Source: Cordilura impudica (taxonomy: Eukaryota > Arthropoda > Insecta > Diptera > Scathophagidae). Taken from it: DNA of 64,000 nucleotides. This document shows positions 12,285-24,321 of the stretch, one piece after another. The stretch lies in assembly GCA_963682025.1 (NCBI GenBank), contig OY821522.1, positions 23,188,154-23,252,153 of the forward strand. The letters are read 5' to 3'. The position numbers were made by a program, and so were the translations under genes. A model generated the notes under the pieces. The model did not search any database and had not been told where the DNA came from. It saw nothing but the letters and a program-made list of their open reading frames with translations. Each line of letters begins with the position of its first letter. Positions within the stretch are counted from its first letter, which is position 1.

Positions 12285-12639
12285 TAACCAATATCTAACT
12301 AGAATTATGATTTATTCTGACTAAAAAGTTCCAATTAAAAGTTATTCATCCCAATTATGAATATTCTCAAGGAATTTTTTCTCACGGAAAATACATTTCT
12401 CGAGAAAAAAATTCCTCCAATTATAAATTCCGCGTGAACAAAAAATGATTAACTGGCATCATCGAATTTCGAAGCCACTTGCTTTGCTTATTGACATTTT
12501 ATTTTCTATTTTTTGTGTGTGTGCAAACGACCCTACAATAAATGTCCCAATAAACATTTTTGTTTGCTATCAACTTGAGGTGCATTTGAGATCAAATACA
12601 TTTTTCAAATCTCCAACGTTAATTCTCAAATGCCCTCAA

Positions 12640-13330
12640 TAGTTCGAATATAGTCTTCTCAACTTAAAAGGCACATTTTTTATATGGCGATTTTCATAGT
12701 TATCAAATTGAGAAATTTGTGATTCTCAACTTGATAGCAAAGAAATATTTCCAATCGGTATCAAATGGAAGGTACGGAATTGCCATTTTAAAAAATATTA
12801 TACTAATTTTAGAAATGAAAACAATGTACTTTTTTAATGTTTCAATTTAATTTCATTATATATTTAACATTACTATGTACATATTTAACATTAAATGTAC
12901 ATATTATGTACATTTTTTAAAATCTAGAATTAAAAATAAATGAATTAATTAGTTGTACATTTTTTGAAAAATTCGACAAAAAGCACAAATAATTAAAAAT
13001 ATATCAATGATTTATTTGTACTTTTTTGGCATTTTTTAATTTAATTTATTATTTATGACATATTTAAATAATATCTCAGACTTAACACAAATCGTATTCA
13101 AGTTGAAAAAATGTTTGGTCTCAAGTGGAGAAAAGTGTTGGATATCCAATTGAGAGTAAAAATGTTTCTCAAAGATTGGAAAAAATGTTAAGTCTCAACT
13201 TGATGTCAAGTTGAAAGCAAACAAGGAGAAAAATTGTTCAACCCAAGTTGAGAATTACATTTGACATCAATTTAAGAACTTAACTTTTCTCCAACATTGG
13301 AGAAATAATATTTCAATGCATACTGGGGAA
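12640..13330. repeat. Cluster of TCAACTTGA-type palindromic motifs in element T
   Basis: Many short copies of TCAACTTGA/TCAAGTTGA and near variants occur in both orientations. One perfect inverted pair is TCAACTTGATGTCAAGTTGA at 13,195-13,214. The same cluster appears inverted at about 49,220-49,440 and 50,360-50,540. Confidence 0.65.
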
Positions 13331-13407
13331 TGACCGAAACTAACACATAAACAGTTTTTTCCTATTTGAAAAACATATGACTGTCATTGTTGCTGTTGTA
13401 GAGTTGT

Positions 13408-16400
13408 TATACCCTCCACTCCAGTGTGCAGAGGGTATATATAAGTTTGTCATTCCGTTTGTAATAATTAGAAAAAAATTTTGGACCCCATAAAATTTAT
13501 ATATTTGTGATCCTTATAACAACCGGAGTTGATATAGCGATGTCCGTCTGTCCGTCTGTCCGTCTGTGGAAATAACGATGACGGCATCAATCCGGCAGCT
13601 AGGGTACTCGTTGACATAAAAATGATTCACTAACATCCTGAGAAGTTTGCTATTTAAAATCGTCCAAATCGGTCGATTAGGGCCCGAGATTTGAATGAAG
13701 AACTAAAAAAGTCTTGAAAAAAAAAACAATTTTCTATGTTGTTCTTGTCACGATCACGCCCTCAATAGTGCAGCTACAGTGATCATTTTTAGTGAGAATG
13801 ATTCACCAAATTCATGGAAAGATTTCTACTTCAAAAATCATTAAAATCGGTGGAACAGGTCCAGGGAAATCTCTGAAAAAGTAAAAAAAAATGAAAAACA
13901 TGATATTTCTATATTGTTCTTGTTGTTATTCTAAATGTTGCATTGTTTTCATAGCTGGACTTGTTGTTTTTGTGGTCGTTATGGTAATAATATAACAAAA
14001 ACAAACCCTTTGTACATTTTTTTATCAACTCTGGTAGAAAAATTTAAAAGTTTCCATCACTAAAAAAATATGTTAGATCATTTCTGTCATTGCCACAAGC
14101 CTGCCTGCGATTGGGTCACGGGAAAGTGGTTAAAATCGATCCAAAATTTTTTCGACAAGCAGACACTACGAGTTAATATAAAGGGAGTAAAAATTCACCA
14201 ACATCTAAAGCAAATAATGCTAAAATACCTAGTTTTTAATAAAAAAAACAATTGGACAATTCACAATGGGTAATGTATCGTTGTATCTCTTGTGTCGTGT
14301 ATCACTTTACAATAGTGTAAAATTGTTGTTGGTAATTTTCACTGAAAAATCTGATACACGATCCAACTTCATTTGCTATGTTTAGTAAATGTTGTATATT
14401 GTATCATAACATATCAGTTCCAAGTGAATGCCAGTTTTTATGAAAAAGAAAAAACAAATACATAGAATATTATCAGCATAAATAATTATAAAATAAAATA
14501 TGGCAAATAATGCAAATAACGCAAATACATCGATAAGTTTATTTATATAAAAATTAATGTTTATATTTTTAGTATGTATTTTCTCTTTCAGTACCAACCA
14601 AAACATTTAACATTTTTTTTTTTCATTATAAATTAAAATGCAAGAGGTACGTAACTAAAACTCCAGGGTATATCTCACGACCAAAAAGCAAACACTGACA
14701 AGTGTTTTCTCTTATACAAAATAGCAGAAGCGACGAAGCGATCTTTCCTCGTTGGATCGAAAATTACTAAAGAAATATGAAAATACATCTGAGTGTTCAC
14801 AACAAATGATTGTATTGTGTATTTCAATACAACATACAATATACAACACCTGTTGTGAATTGCCCAAATGTAAATTTAGCAATTTATGTATTAATTTATT
14901 TAAAGAGAAAAACACAAAAATAACGTTTGATGTTGTATTTTTTGTGTGTAATATTTAAATATACATACATACACATATTAAATAATACAAATAATGTACA
15001 TATATTATATATATGTATGTATGTATATTCATAGTAACTGCATGTTAGAAATAAATCGGTTATTTTATTTACATAAAATTCTGCAGTATTTTGTTGTGGG
15101 GAAAATACATTTCTTTTGTATAACAGAGTGTCACTTCATTTTGCTCAGCGTGACTATGCCACAGTAGATGCTGCCATAATTTTTGTTTGTTCTAATTAGC
15201 TTTGCAATAGTTATTTCTATTTTAACATGAATGTTAATATTTTCAACTAGATATCATACAGAACAATGTTAAGAGTATACACGGGTTGGTCTTTTATTTC
15301 ATACGTTTTTTTATTATTCTTTTACAAATATGAACATAAGTTTGGCATATTACCCACCAATCTCACATCACACTGCAAGTTCGAAAAACTCAATACACTC
15401 ACATTTTTTTTTACTAATACACACACATTTTCCGCAGTGGTCACACTAATGGCACCAAATTTTTCGTGCGAATAGTGGCAGACACTAACGATGATTAATG
15501 TTACCCTGTTATAAATTTAATGCAAATTTACTGGATTCTGTAAAATTGTAATTAAAGTTTTAACTTGTTAAATCTATTATAATGATTTATTTTTTGAAAT
15601 GCGCATACAAAAACGCAAGTTTGTTAATTATAGAGCATAAATATTATTAACTATTATTAAAATAATACTAATAATAAATGTAAATATTTTCCCTCAAACA
15701 TGTGCCTGTATAATAAACTTGGTAACTCTGCTTAAAATAAAATAAGAGAGAGAAGTATACAAATTTTTTCAAGTTTACGCTTCGACAACATTTTAAAAAT
15801 GAGATTGCAGTCAGATGTTTGAGCATAAAATTTAATGGCGATGGATTCGACTAATTCGAACAATTTTTCGTTGATAACACGTATACAACGATTTTACAAT
15901 TTCAGTGTGATGTGAGATTGGGGGGTTAACTTTTTGTTGTCTTTACAAAATAGAGTTACCGAGTTCGTCAATGAGTTTTTTGCTTACAAAACAGTTCTAC
16001 ATAGTTATATAGAATTATTATTCTGCTTTACCTATAAAATATCTGATTGCGATTACATCTAATTTTTAAAAATTGTTTATAATTTATAAAGCATTATTAT
16101 TCACATAAATACAAAATTTCACTTTTTAAATTTTCCATTCAAATTTAAGAAAATATCAATTATAATAAAAACTGAAAATAAAATTTCCAATTATAAATTA
16201 GAAAATATTAATTGAGTTTCAGAAAATCATATCAAAACGTCGGAAATAATAATTTTAAATTTCGAAATATCTTTACATTTAAAAATGTTTACATTTAAAA
16301 AAAATATTGCCATTCAGGAGATATTAATAACTTTTCAGTACCGCAATTCAGTAACTTCTTTTAACGATAGTCGAATTGTAAAAAAAAAGAAAATTGCAAA

Positions 16401-17584
16401 ATTATCAGTAAAATTTTGAAACGATATTCGCTATTGTTAAAGTCAGCTGTTGTTGTTATCTAAACGACAACCATTTTTGTGTTGTTTATCCAATCGATAA
16501 AAACTTAAATTTTTAGGTTGAAATGTCGTCATACATAAATAAAAATCATGAAATAGTGAAAATATTTTGCTTTAATTAAAAAACTTTTTTATATAAATAA
16601 AAAAATTAAATAGCATATTCAATTCATTATTTCATTTTCAAATAAATAAACAGAAATATTAGTAAAAAAAATAAAGATATTAAACATAAACATAAAATCA
16701 TCCTGTCAAACACGAAGTAATTTGTTTTTTTTCTATTCTTTGTGTTTTTCGCTTATTTTGACAGAGATGCCACTCCTTTACAATTTAAATAAATAGAAAA
16801 ACAGATTTGTCGATATTAATTTAAATTCAATGAATTTAATAAAACCTCAAATGATATTTAAGATTTGCTAACATAAAAATTGTTACATAAGTAAACGTAG
16901 TTTTATGAGAATGTTATTTTTTATATATAAATTTTCACAATTTTTTTTGGATGAAAATTTGAAGTTTTTCTGAAAATAAAGATAACATTAAATTATTTTA
17001 TTTAAAATGTTTGGGACTTTTCGTTTTTTGCGTTTTTCATCCCTAATTTGATTATTTATTATTATAAATTTATTCTCTATGTTTTCAAAATATGGCAAAA
17101 TTTAAAAAAAAAGTTGAGAGAGCTTTTTTTTTGGTTATTATTTTGTTACTCCATCCGACCTATATGGCCACAATGAAGAAATATTTGGCCAGTTAAAAGA
17201 AACTATACAGCCATCTCCAATTAGCACGATTTAATGCATATAGCCACTCTACACAACCATTACCTTTGCAATGGAGGTTAGGGCGAGCTATTTAATTAGC
17301 AAAAACTAAATTAAACGAGAAGTTATGTCATATAACCGGAAACGCATGCATATAGGTATATAACCAAAATGCATGCCGATCAGCAACCACGATGACCAAA
17401 AAGCAAACACCGAAATAAATCCGAAATAATAGAAAAGAAGAAAACCAACCCAAAGAATTTGCTGAAATAATTTGGTATTAAGTTTAACAAATTGTTTACT
17501 TTTTCATTTACATTTATTATCAAGACTCAAACCGAGGTGGAGGGTATCAAAGATTCGGCACAGCCGAATTTAACACTCTTACTT
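13408..17584 (+). mobile_element. HINE-B1, full-length 4.18 kb non-autonomous Helentron-like element
   Basis: The 5' end is TATACCCTCCACTCCAGTGT. The 3' end reads GGAGGGTATCAAAGATTCGG, then the hairpin ATTCGGCACAGCCGAAT, then the tail TTTAACACTCTTACTTG. The GGAGGGTAT near the 3' end is the inverted form of the 5' ATACCCTCC, that is, a subterminal inverted repeat. No target duplication; the sister locus shows insertion between T residues (GGATATT and TTGTATTAAC in unit b). The whole 4.1 kb recurs inverted at 56,164-60,257 and in part at 39,457-42,323. There is no ORF above about 70 codons, so it must be mobilised in trans. Confidence 0.75.
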
Positions 17585-17875
17585 GTTTTGTATTAACTTT
17601 TAAAACTTAGTTTTTTTTTTTAAATTGCCCAATTTCGTCCAATGCTGGACGTAGGGTGCATGTCCAAAAATATTAAGAATTTCGCTTAGAACCATTCTTG
17701 AAGCATATTCTTTTAAAATATGTAGAAAAATATATACATGTTTTACCAAGGTTGTGAGAAAAAAGTGAAAGAATGAAGGGTATTTTTTGGCAAAAATTTG
17801 CAATTTTTAAAACCTGATTCAAAAAGTCAACTTTAAGATTTTGTGCTCACTAAACGGCTTGAAATAATTCAAAAA
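17585..17875 (+). repeat. Transib right-TIR segment at the unit a/b junction
   Basis: Continuation of the right TIR from 9372 (TTGTATTAACTTTTAAAACT). It matches 33,930-34,205 and 37,382-37,660. At about 17,872 it jumps from TTCAAAAAA directly into the AT-rich repeat block; unit b has about 640 extra bases at the same place. Confidence 0.8.
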
Positions 17876-18870
17876 ATTCATGATTTGCCCTCATAAAAGT
17901 AAGTATTTCTTCGTTAAATTATTGAAACTGATTTTCGTGAAATTGATTTTCTTAATTATATTGAAAATTTTTTATTTAAGCTAATGCATTTTTTCATTGC
18001 CTTAACGAACTTTATTTTTATAAAATTAATATTTTTCATTAAATTAATCTATACGTATACATATATTTTCATTTAATATTTTTTCGTTAAATTATTGAAA
18101 TTGATTTTCGTGAAATTGATTTTCTTCATTATAGTGAAGATTTTTTTCTTTTAAACTAATGAATTTTTCCATTGCCTTAACGAACTTAATTTTTATAAAA
18201 TGATTATTTTTCATTAAATAAATCTGTACATATACATACATATTTTTTTATTTAATTCATGATTTTCCCTCATGAAATTAAATATTTTTTTGTTTCATTA
18301 AATTATTTTTTTTTTTAATTCATGAGCTCTTTTAAAACAATTAATTTTTATTTACTAAATTAAAACAAATTTTGTATTAAATTATTATAACTTTCGTTTA
18401 TCTAATTTTTCCCTTTAAAGTTAGAAACTTTTTTCATTTATTTAAGTATTTTTTTCATTAAATTATAAATTTTTCCCATCAAATTAATTAAATTAATTTT
18501 CGTGAAATTATGGAATAAATTACCTTACCTTAATGATTTTGTTTTCATAATTTTTTTTATTTAATTCGTGATTTTTCCCTCATGAAATAAAGTGTTTTTT
18601 GGTTAAATTATTGAAATTGATTTTCGTAATATTAATAAAGTCATTATTACATTATTTTTATTAGGTAATTAATTTATTTTTTTTTTTTCATTACATTGAG
18701 AATTTTTTCTTTCGTATTTAATTTATTATTTTCCCTCATAAAATTAAGTATTATCATTGTCAAATTATTGAAATTAATTTTCGTGGAATTAATTTTATTC
18801 GTTACATTAAAGATTTTTTTTCTTTTAAGCTAATAAATTTGTAATAAAACAGATTTTTTTTGTCATAAAT
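17876..18870. repeat. AT-rich degenerate tandem repeats, about 173-bp period
   Basis: TTCGTTAAATTATTGAAA at 17,910 recurs at 18,083 (period 173). Increasingly degraded relatives with TTGAAATTGATTTTCGT follow near 18,605 and 18,765. Reverse A+T-rich text with recurring CATGAAATTAA and CCCTCATG blocks. No coding potential. The block is copied at 34,841-35,830. Confidence 0.7.
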
Positions 18871-18874
18871 ATTT

Positions 18875-19456
18875 TCATTCCCCTTTTTCTGTTTCCTTTT
18901 TTTGTTCTTTTATATTTGTAAATCCGATTTTTAAACTTGATTCTCTGTTTGATTCCATTTTTAAAAATAAGTTGGAATTTGTTTTATAAAAGAAATCGCT
19001 ACATTGGTTCAAACTATATATCAAATTAATTTTCTCTTCGCCATTTAAGTGGTCCATTTTAATTTTGTTTATTAAAGAACCCTCACTGTTATTTTCTTGA
19101 AGTAAATTGTCGTCAACGAAGTAGTAATTATCGGAGGTAACCGGCCACGAATTATTTTCGTTAAGATACATTACGTTTGGGAATTTAGCAACTGTTTCTA
19201 ATTCAATTTTAAATTTATGTGGATTGTAAATACCTTCATTAACAATTGTTTCGCCAATATAACTATGTTTTATGTTATTGCCTAAGCCGCGCCCAACATT
19301 GGTAATTAAACTATTTTTCTGAGATTTTGGAAATAATATAGGCACAATTTTATTGTTTATTTTAATTTGGTTATTATCGTAATCTATAACGGCTTTATAT
19401 GTACGTAACATGTCGTTTCCTATAATTCCATCGTAATCGTCGTGAAATTTTGTAAT
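18875..19456 (-). pseudogene. Gypsy pol fragment: C-terminal protease and linker, unit b
   Basis: In minus-strand frame from 19,456 to 18,875 the protein contains HDDYDGIIGNDMLRTYK, the conserved C-terminal flap region of gypsy-type aspartic proteases. The protease-RT linker follows, including KIKMDHLNGEEKINLIY. It stops before any RT motif. The N-terminal half of the protease, with the active site, lies 1.4 kb upstream at 20,848-21,070, separated by an unrelated insert. Duplicated at 35,839-36,418. Confidence 0.75.
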
Positions 19457-20847
19457 GGAACGGCGGTGGTGGAACTTCCGCTTCCGTTTCCCTGAGCCTT
19501 AACGGGTGGAACGTGCTGGCAGGGGACCTAGCTTCGCCGGAGGAGTGGGATCTTGTTAAGACCCAGGGAACCGGCACTACAGATTTCACGTGCGATTTAC
19601 AAAAAAAAAACTGTCAAAACATTCTATGGTCGCTAGTGCATGGATGGCCATACTTACTCGGGGATTGGGGACGAGGTGTTATGCCCCTTTTGCCCTCCCT
19701 ACCATGTTACCTCTACTCCATCTAAATTGGAGGTAACCAACATAAATAAAAAGAATTGGTTGGGTTTTGGTTTTCTTTTTTTTTTCCTTTTCTTTGTATG
19801 TTTAACGTTTTCAAATCACAGTTTATAATTTTTTAACACATTCTCTTCAACTCAGTACCTTTATTCACATTTAAAATTTTTAAAACCTTTTTAGTTTGCA
19901 AAACTGTACTAATTTCCTTTTTTTTTTAACTACACAATTTATTTTAAATTGTTCCGTGTCACTTTTAAACGTACATATATATCAATCGCCCAAACTTAAA
20001 TTATTTTAAGTTTTTAATTTATTAAAATTTTAAATTTTCAACACTCTTCTTAAGTCTTTTTTTTTTTTGTTTTAAATTTCTTTATTAATTGTGTGGTTTT
20101 AAATTTCTTTATTAATTGTGTTAATCTGTTAACTTTTCGTTTATAATTTGCTAATGTTTTGTTTCTATCTTATTTCACTTTCTTAAATTCCTTTAAATTA
20201 CATTTTAACTTTCTTAGACTTTTATCAATTTAATATATTTTTTTTTTAACTTAACATAAGTCTTTTTTAAATTTCTTAATTTCTTAACTTGTACACTAAT
20301 TTTAAACTTCACTTAACTCTACATTTTAATTCTTAAGAAGTTTATCCTCAACCTTTTGTTTCAAATTCCAAAATTCAACTCCTTCACTATCAAAACTTGA
20401 ATTCCTTTATTGATTTTTCGTCATCTTTCAATAACCCAATTATTCTCTCCGTCAAATTTTTTTTGCACACAAAAAAATCAAACAACAAACCAGTTTGTTG
20501 TTTGCAAAAAAATTTCGCAATCATTCATACGTGTAACCAACACTCATACATTCATTAAATTCCCTATGTAAAAAAAATACTACATCTAACGAAGAGGGGA
20601 ACAAGGTAAGCCAATGTTAATGGCTGACAACATGGGTGGGAATGAGAGCGAGTAAAAGCTTTATACATGAATGAAATTATGCTGACGGAGAAATATTAAC
20701 ACCAACTCAAGTGTTTAAAAATATAATTTTTTTTGCAACAAACAAAAATTGGCCAACGGTATTACCATATAAGGTGTTGTTTACATGGTATAGTTTTTTC
20801 TTTTGTGTGATATACACTCAATAGCAAAAATTTTCGTACGGCCGTCA
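19457..20847. other. Unidentified insert splitting the gypsy protease
   Basis: About 1.39 kb between the two protease halves. The part at 19,457-19,740 is strikingly GC-richer than its surroundings (ACGGCGGTGGTGGAACTTCC at its start) and ends near an AATAAA-like block. The rest (19,741-20,847) is T-rich and non-coding. The frames here have no recognisable product. The first half recurs in unit c (36,420-36,955). Possibly a truncated non-LTR retrotransposon or another family; I do not recognise it. Confidence 0.5.
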
Positions 20848-21070
20848 CAATTTACATTCTATTAATGTCATTTTCTCATTCATATCACCTCATTCAGAAA
20901 ACATTGGTATTCGGTAGATTGTGTTAGATAATATCTCACCTTGTAGGGTGTTCAATTTTGATGTTGCTGAATTAATTCTCCATTTAGGATGACATAAACC
21001 TGGATTTACAATTGAGTGAGTGGCTCTAGTATCCACTATAAATTTAAGTTTGTTTTTTAATACTATATAT
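20848..21070 (-). pseudogene. Gypsy protease N-terminal half, unit b
   Basis: Minus-strand frame with FIVDTRATHSIVNPG. The aspartic protease signature would be DTGA, but here the Gly codon reads Arg, a change expected to harm the enzyme. It continues to RIPMFSE, then a stop at about 20,890 and a few more alignable residues before the insert. It follows directly after the gag reading frame. Confidence 0.65.
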
Positions 21071-22174
21071 GGTAGTTCACCGGAGAGGTCGGAAAACGAA
21101 AATTTTGTGCCATGACATTTTCAGTTTGATGACTTGAATTTTGAACCTGATTGGGATTGTTCACATGATTGGTACGATGTTGATTTTCTGGTGGGTTTAG
21201 TAAAGAGTTTTGAGTGATAGCATTGTTCAAGTTAGATTGTGACACATACCTGTGCGACTGGCATGCTTTCGAAATTAACTGGAATATTGTAGTTTTGAAA
21301 CATATTAATATCCATTGGCTCTGGGATTGGTTGTTTGGAACAAAAATTTTTACTGAAATTTGGATAATTATAGTTAAAATTTCCACCGTTGTTTCGATTA
21401 TAATCTTGGTTATTACAGCTATTAATGAAATGGTTATTATTCCGTTGGTATTCATTGTTATTATGGAATCTATTAAAATCGTATTGATTACTTTCATTAA
21501 GTGAATTACTGTTATAACTAGTACCTTTCCCGTTTGAATTAAACCGTGGGTTACTGTTTCTGTTGTCTCGAAGTTGATGATAATTGCGGTTATTATTGTT
21601 TGTATTGGGTCGACTCATATTTCTATTTTCAAAGTTACTCTTCTTATCGTTTCTTCCGTATTCAGCGTATCCCGATGCAAAAAGGATATTCATTGCTCAA
21701 GAGTGTCTGATTCTTACATACCAGTATGGTCTTCATTGGTTTAGGTATTTTTTCTTTAAAAATATTGAGAGAAGTTCTCATATTGTTCCTAGCGATTTGC
21801 TCACTATTTACATTTGTCCCGAAATCTGATACTGTCTTGTTATTTAAACTTCGGTGTTTGTCTTTAATATTATTGTAAAAATCAATCGCATTTGATCTAA
21901 AAATTATAGATCGAAGTTTGTCGTAAAGCTGTTCTACACTTTGGCTTCCTCCAAAATAATTTATCAAAACTGTCTTAATTTCTGACCACGTTTGCGTTTG
22001 AAAATTTATTTCGTTAGCTTCCCTGGCCTTACCCTTAAATCTACTTTTGATCAAATCAATAAATAATTGTTGGGAAAGTTCGTCGTATTGTATAAGAAGG
22101 AGATTTATTCTATCAGCAAGTGAAATAAAGGTATATAGATATGTTTTTTCACCTGATTCCGGCAACCGTTCCAA
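21063..22174 (-). pseudogene. Gypsy-type gag, unit b
   Basis: Two frames joined by a frame change near 21,680: 22,174-21,662 is the capsid-like part and 21,693-21,063 is the C-terminal tail. The tail is dominated by Asn, Arg, Gly, Tyr and Ser repeats (for example NNNNRNYHQLRDN) and then PMDINMFQ. No CCHC zinc knuckle is visible. The capsid part is near-identical to unit a. Position 21,559 corresponds to window position 1, which sets the duplication register. Confidence 0.8.
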
Positions 22175-22430
22175 AAAGTGAAGAGGACTTAGAATATACT
22201 ACTATTACTATTACTATACTATTTTACTAAATAAAATCAAGATTCTCGATGACCGAATTGAAAAAGAACACAAATTAATTGTTATATATGTGTCGTTATA
22301 TTAAAAGATAGAAAGAAATCTTAACGTAGGGGAAAAATGTATGCAGATATATATAAAAAATATTTTCAACCAATTTACTAGTAATAATTGTTATATTGTT
22401 ATATAAAAAAAAAAAAATATTACATATACA

Positions 22431-24107
22431 CAGTATGTAGAAAAAATAAGTTTCCAATGTCATATATTTAAATTGGTGAACTGTGAGCTTCCTAAAGCTT
22501 ATGAATTGATACATACCATTCTCATTTTAAAAACTACTCATACTATTGTTCCTATTGGAGAAGTTTGAAAGGTTTTGCTATTCAATAGAAATAAAGGTAA
22601 TACCAGTTTCACAGAAAGAAATAATTTGTACATTGAAAAAGTAAGTTTCCAAAAGCAATCAAGTAGTGAAACATTGCACACTAACATAAAATCTTGATAT
22701 TTTAACTATTTTTAATAAATTTAGTTAATTTTGCATACAAATAAATACGTTAAAGATAAATTTTTCTACCATTTTATTAATTTTTATTACTTTTTTCATA
22801 ATATTGAAATTAACCCTTGAATTTAATAGAAAATAATTTAATTTTGCAAAAAAAAAAAAATGGGTAAATTCAAACAATTGACAACTGAGGAACGAAAAGT
22901 AATTATTAGTCTTTATAAAGATGGCCACAACCTTCGATATATTGGACAAAAATTTTGCAAATCGCATACAGCAGTTCGTAAAGTAATTGTGGCCTTCGAG
23001 AATAAACACAGAGTTTGTGCTAAAAACAGACCAGGGCGTCCTAAAATAACATCCCAAAGAGTTGACAGAAGAATCCTTGACACATCAGAGGCTAACCCAT
23101 TAAAATCTGTACCAAAAATTCGTTCTCAGTTGCTTAACGAAGGAAGAATTGCCCCGTCAGTATTCACCATTCGTAACAGGCTAAGAGAATACGGCAAACA
23201 TGGGCGCGTAGCTCGTAAAATTGCCTACATTAGCAAAGTAAATAAGAGCAAAAGAATGCTGTTTTATGAGGAACACGTTTTAAAGCCCAAAGAATTTTGG
23301 CACAACATTTTATGGACTGACGAATCAATGATAAGACTGAAATACTCTCATGGTATGATACACGTTTGGCGTTAGGCAGGTGACGAACTATCATTAAAGT
23401 GTACCGTTCCAACTGTAAAAGCGGTAGAGAGAGGTTTGATGGTGTGGGGCTGCCTTTCTGCCAAAGGTACTGGTGAAATCATCGTATTAGAAGGAAAAGT
23501 AAATGCTGCTGTGTATATGAGAATTCTGGAGGAAACAACTATACCTGAGGGGAATCGCTTAATATGTGAACATTTCATATTCCAGCAGGATAATGCGCCT
23601 ATACATATAGCGAAAAGGGTAGTGGAATACCTTGCTGATAGAAATGTTCCTATTTTAAGGTGGCCACCCCAAAGTCCAGACCTTTCTCCCATCGAGAACG
23701 CTTGGTCTATACTTAAAATTCGGATTGCTGAGGCGGCCCCTCGAAACCTTAGCCAACTTAAAGATTGCATTGTTTCGAACTGGAAAAATATTAGTCCAGC
23801 AGAGTGCCTAAAGTTAGTAGAAGCTATGCAAGTCCGCCTTGCTAAAATGTCTCTCCGAAATGGAGGTCACTGCGGTTACTAAGCGAGATGGAAACAAATT
23901 TTTTCTACTATTTTCTTTGAATTCTTTCAAGTTTTTTTATCTGGCTACAATGAATATATAATTTTTTTTAATATTTTTTATTTGTTACTACTGATGAAGT
24001 TAAAAACGTACAGTAAAGACAAAGAATATTAAAAAATACTACACAAAAAAGTTTCAAACGTTTTATTCTATAACTATTCTTTGGAAACTTATTTTTTCCA
24101 CATACTG
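22431..24107 (+). mobile_element. Tc1-family DNA transposon, unit b
   Basis: TIRs at 22,431-22,457 and 24,081-24,107, same tips as unit a. Differs from the unit a copy by scattered point changes only, so it duplicated with its surroundings and did not transpose separately: the flanking gypsy leader is the same on both sides. Confidence 0.9.
22860..23882 (+). pseudogene. Tc1 transposase with the same amber stop, unit b
   Basis: ATG at 22,860, TAG at 23,373-23,375, frame continuing to TAA at 23,880-23,882. It has the same DD34E residues (WTDES, QQDNAPIH, SPIENAW) as unit a. Differences include Thr to Ser in KVNKSKRM and Met to Ile after ENAWS. The shared stop shows the gene was already interrupted before the duplication. 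Confidence 0.9.
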
Positions 24108-24321
24108 TATGTACGTAAATACTTATAGTTTAATGCAGCTTTCACCTTTTATGATGATATTGTGCCTTCAACGATAGCGTTTGTTTATTATTAGGGTGTC
24201 GAGAGTTTCTTTTCACTTGCTATATTTTTATTTTAGTATTAAAGTCTTTCAAAACTTCTATGCGTTTTTTATAACAAATTTTCGTTCCTTTTTTTTCTTA
24301 AATTCTTTTCAGGAATGTCTT

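Larger units (their letters stand above)
10700..13407 (+). mobile_element. Non-coding TIR element 'T', copy 1
   Basis: Inverted repeats begin AACAACTCTACAAC at 10,727 and end as its complement at 13,407, matching over about 56 bases with few differences. An outer GTTAACGAAA block at 10,701 suggests the full tip is slightly longer. There is no ORF of note and the interior is AT-rich. A 2.97 kb relative lies inverted at 49,104-52,070. The superfamily cannot be told: no transposase and no clear target duplication. The right side abuts HINE-B1 directly, so its outer tip may be lost. Confidence 0.6.
4159..17875 (+). mobile_element. Transib DNA transposon, unit a, with nested insertions, right tip lost
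   Basis: The left tip CACAGTGGTT is followed by a TIR of about 1.5 kb (4159 to about 5675), the transposase pseudogene 5802-7822, and the matching right TIR beginning near 7935. The right TIR is cut by HINE-A2 (8536-9314), continues at 9315-9372, is cut again by an 8.2 kb block (9373-17,584), and resumes at 17,585-17,875. There it is fused to AT-rich gypsy-flank sequence of unit b, so the true right tip is missing. The sister copy at 25,396-34,440 lacks both of these insertions. Confidence 0.85.

Noticed and set aside
21214..21504. 96-codon hydrophobic plus-strand frame resembling a membrane protein
   Set aside because: Exact antisense of the Asn-codon-rich gag tail; AAT/AAC read backwards gives Ile/Val.
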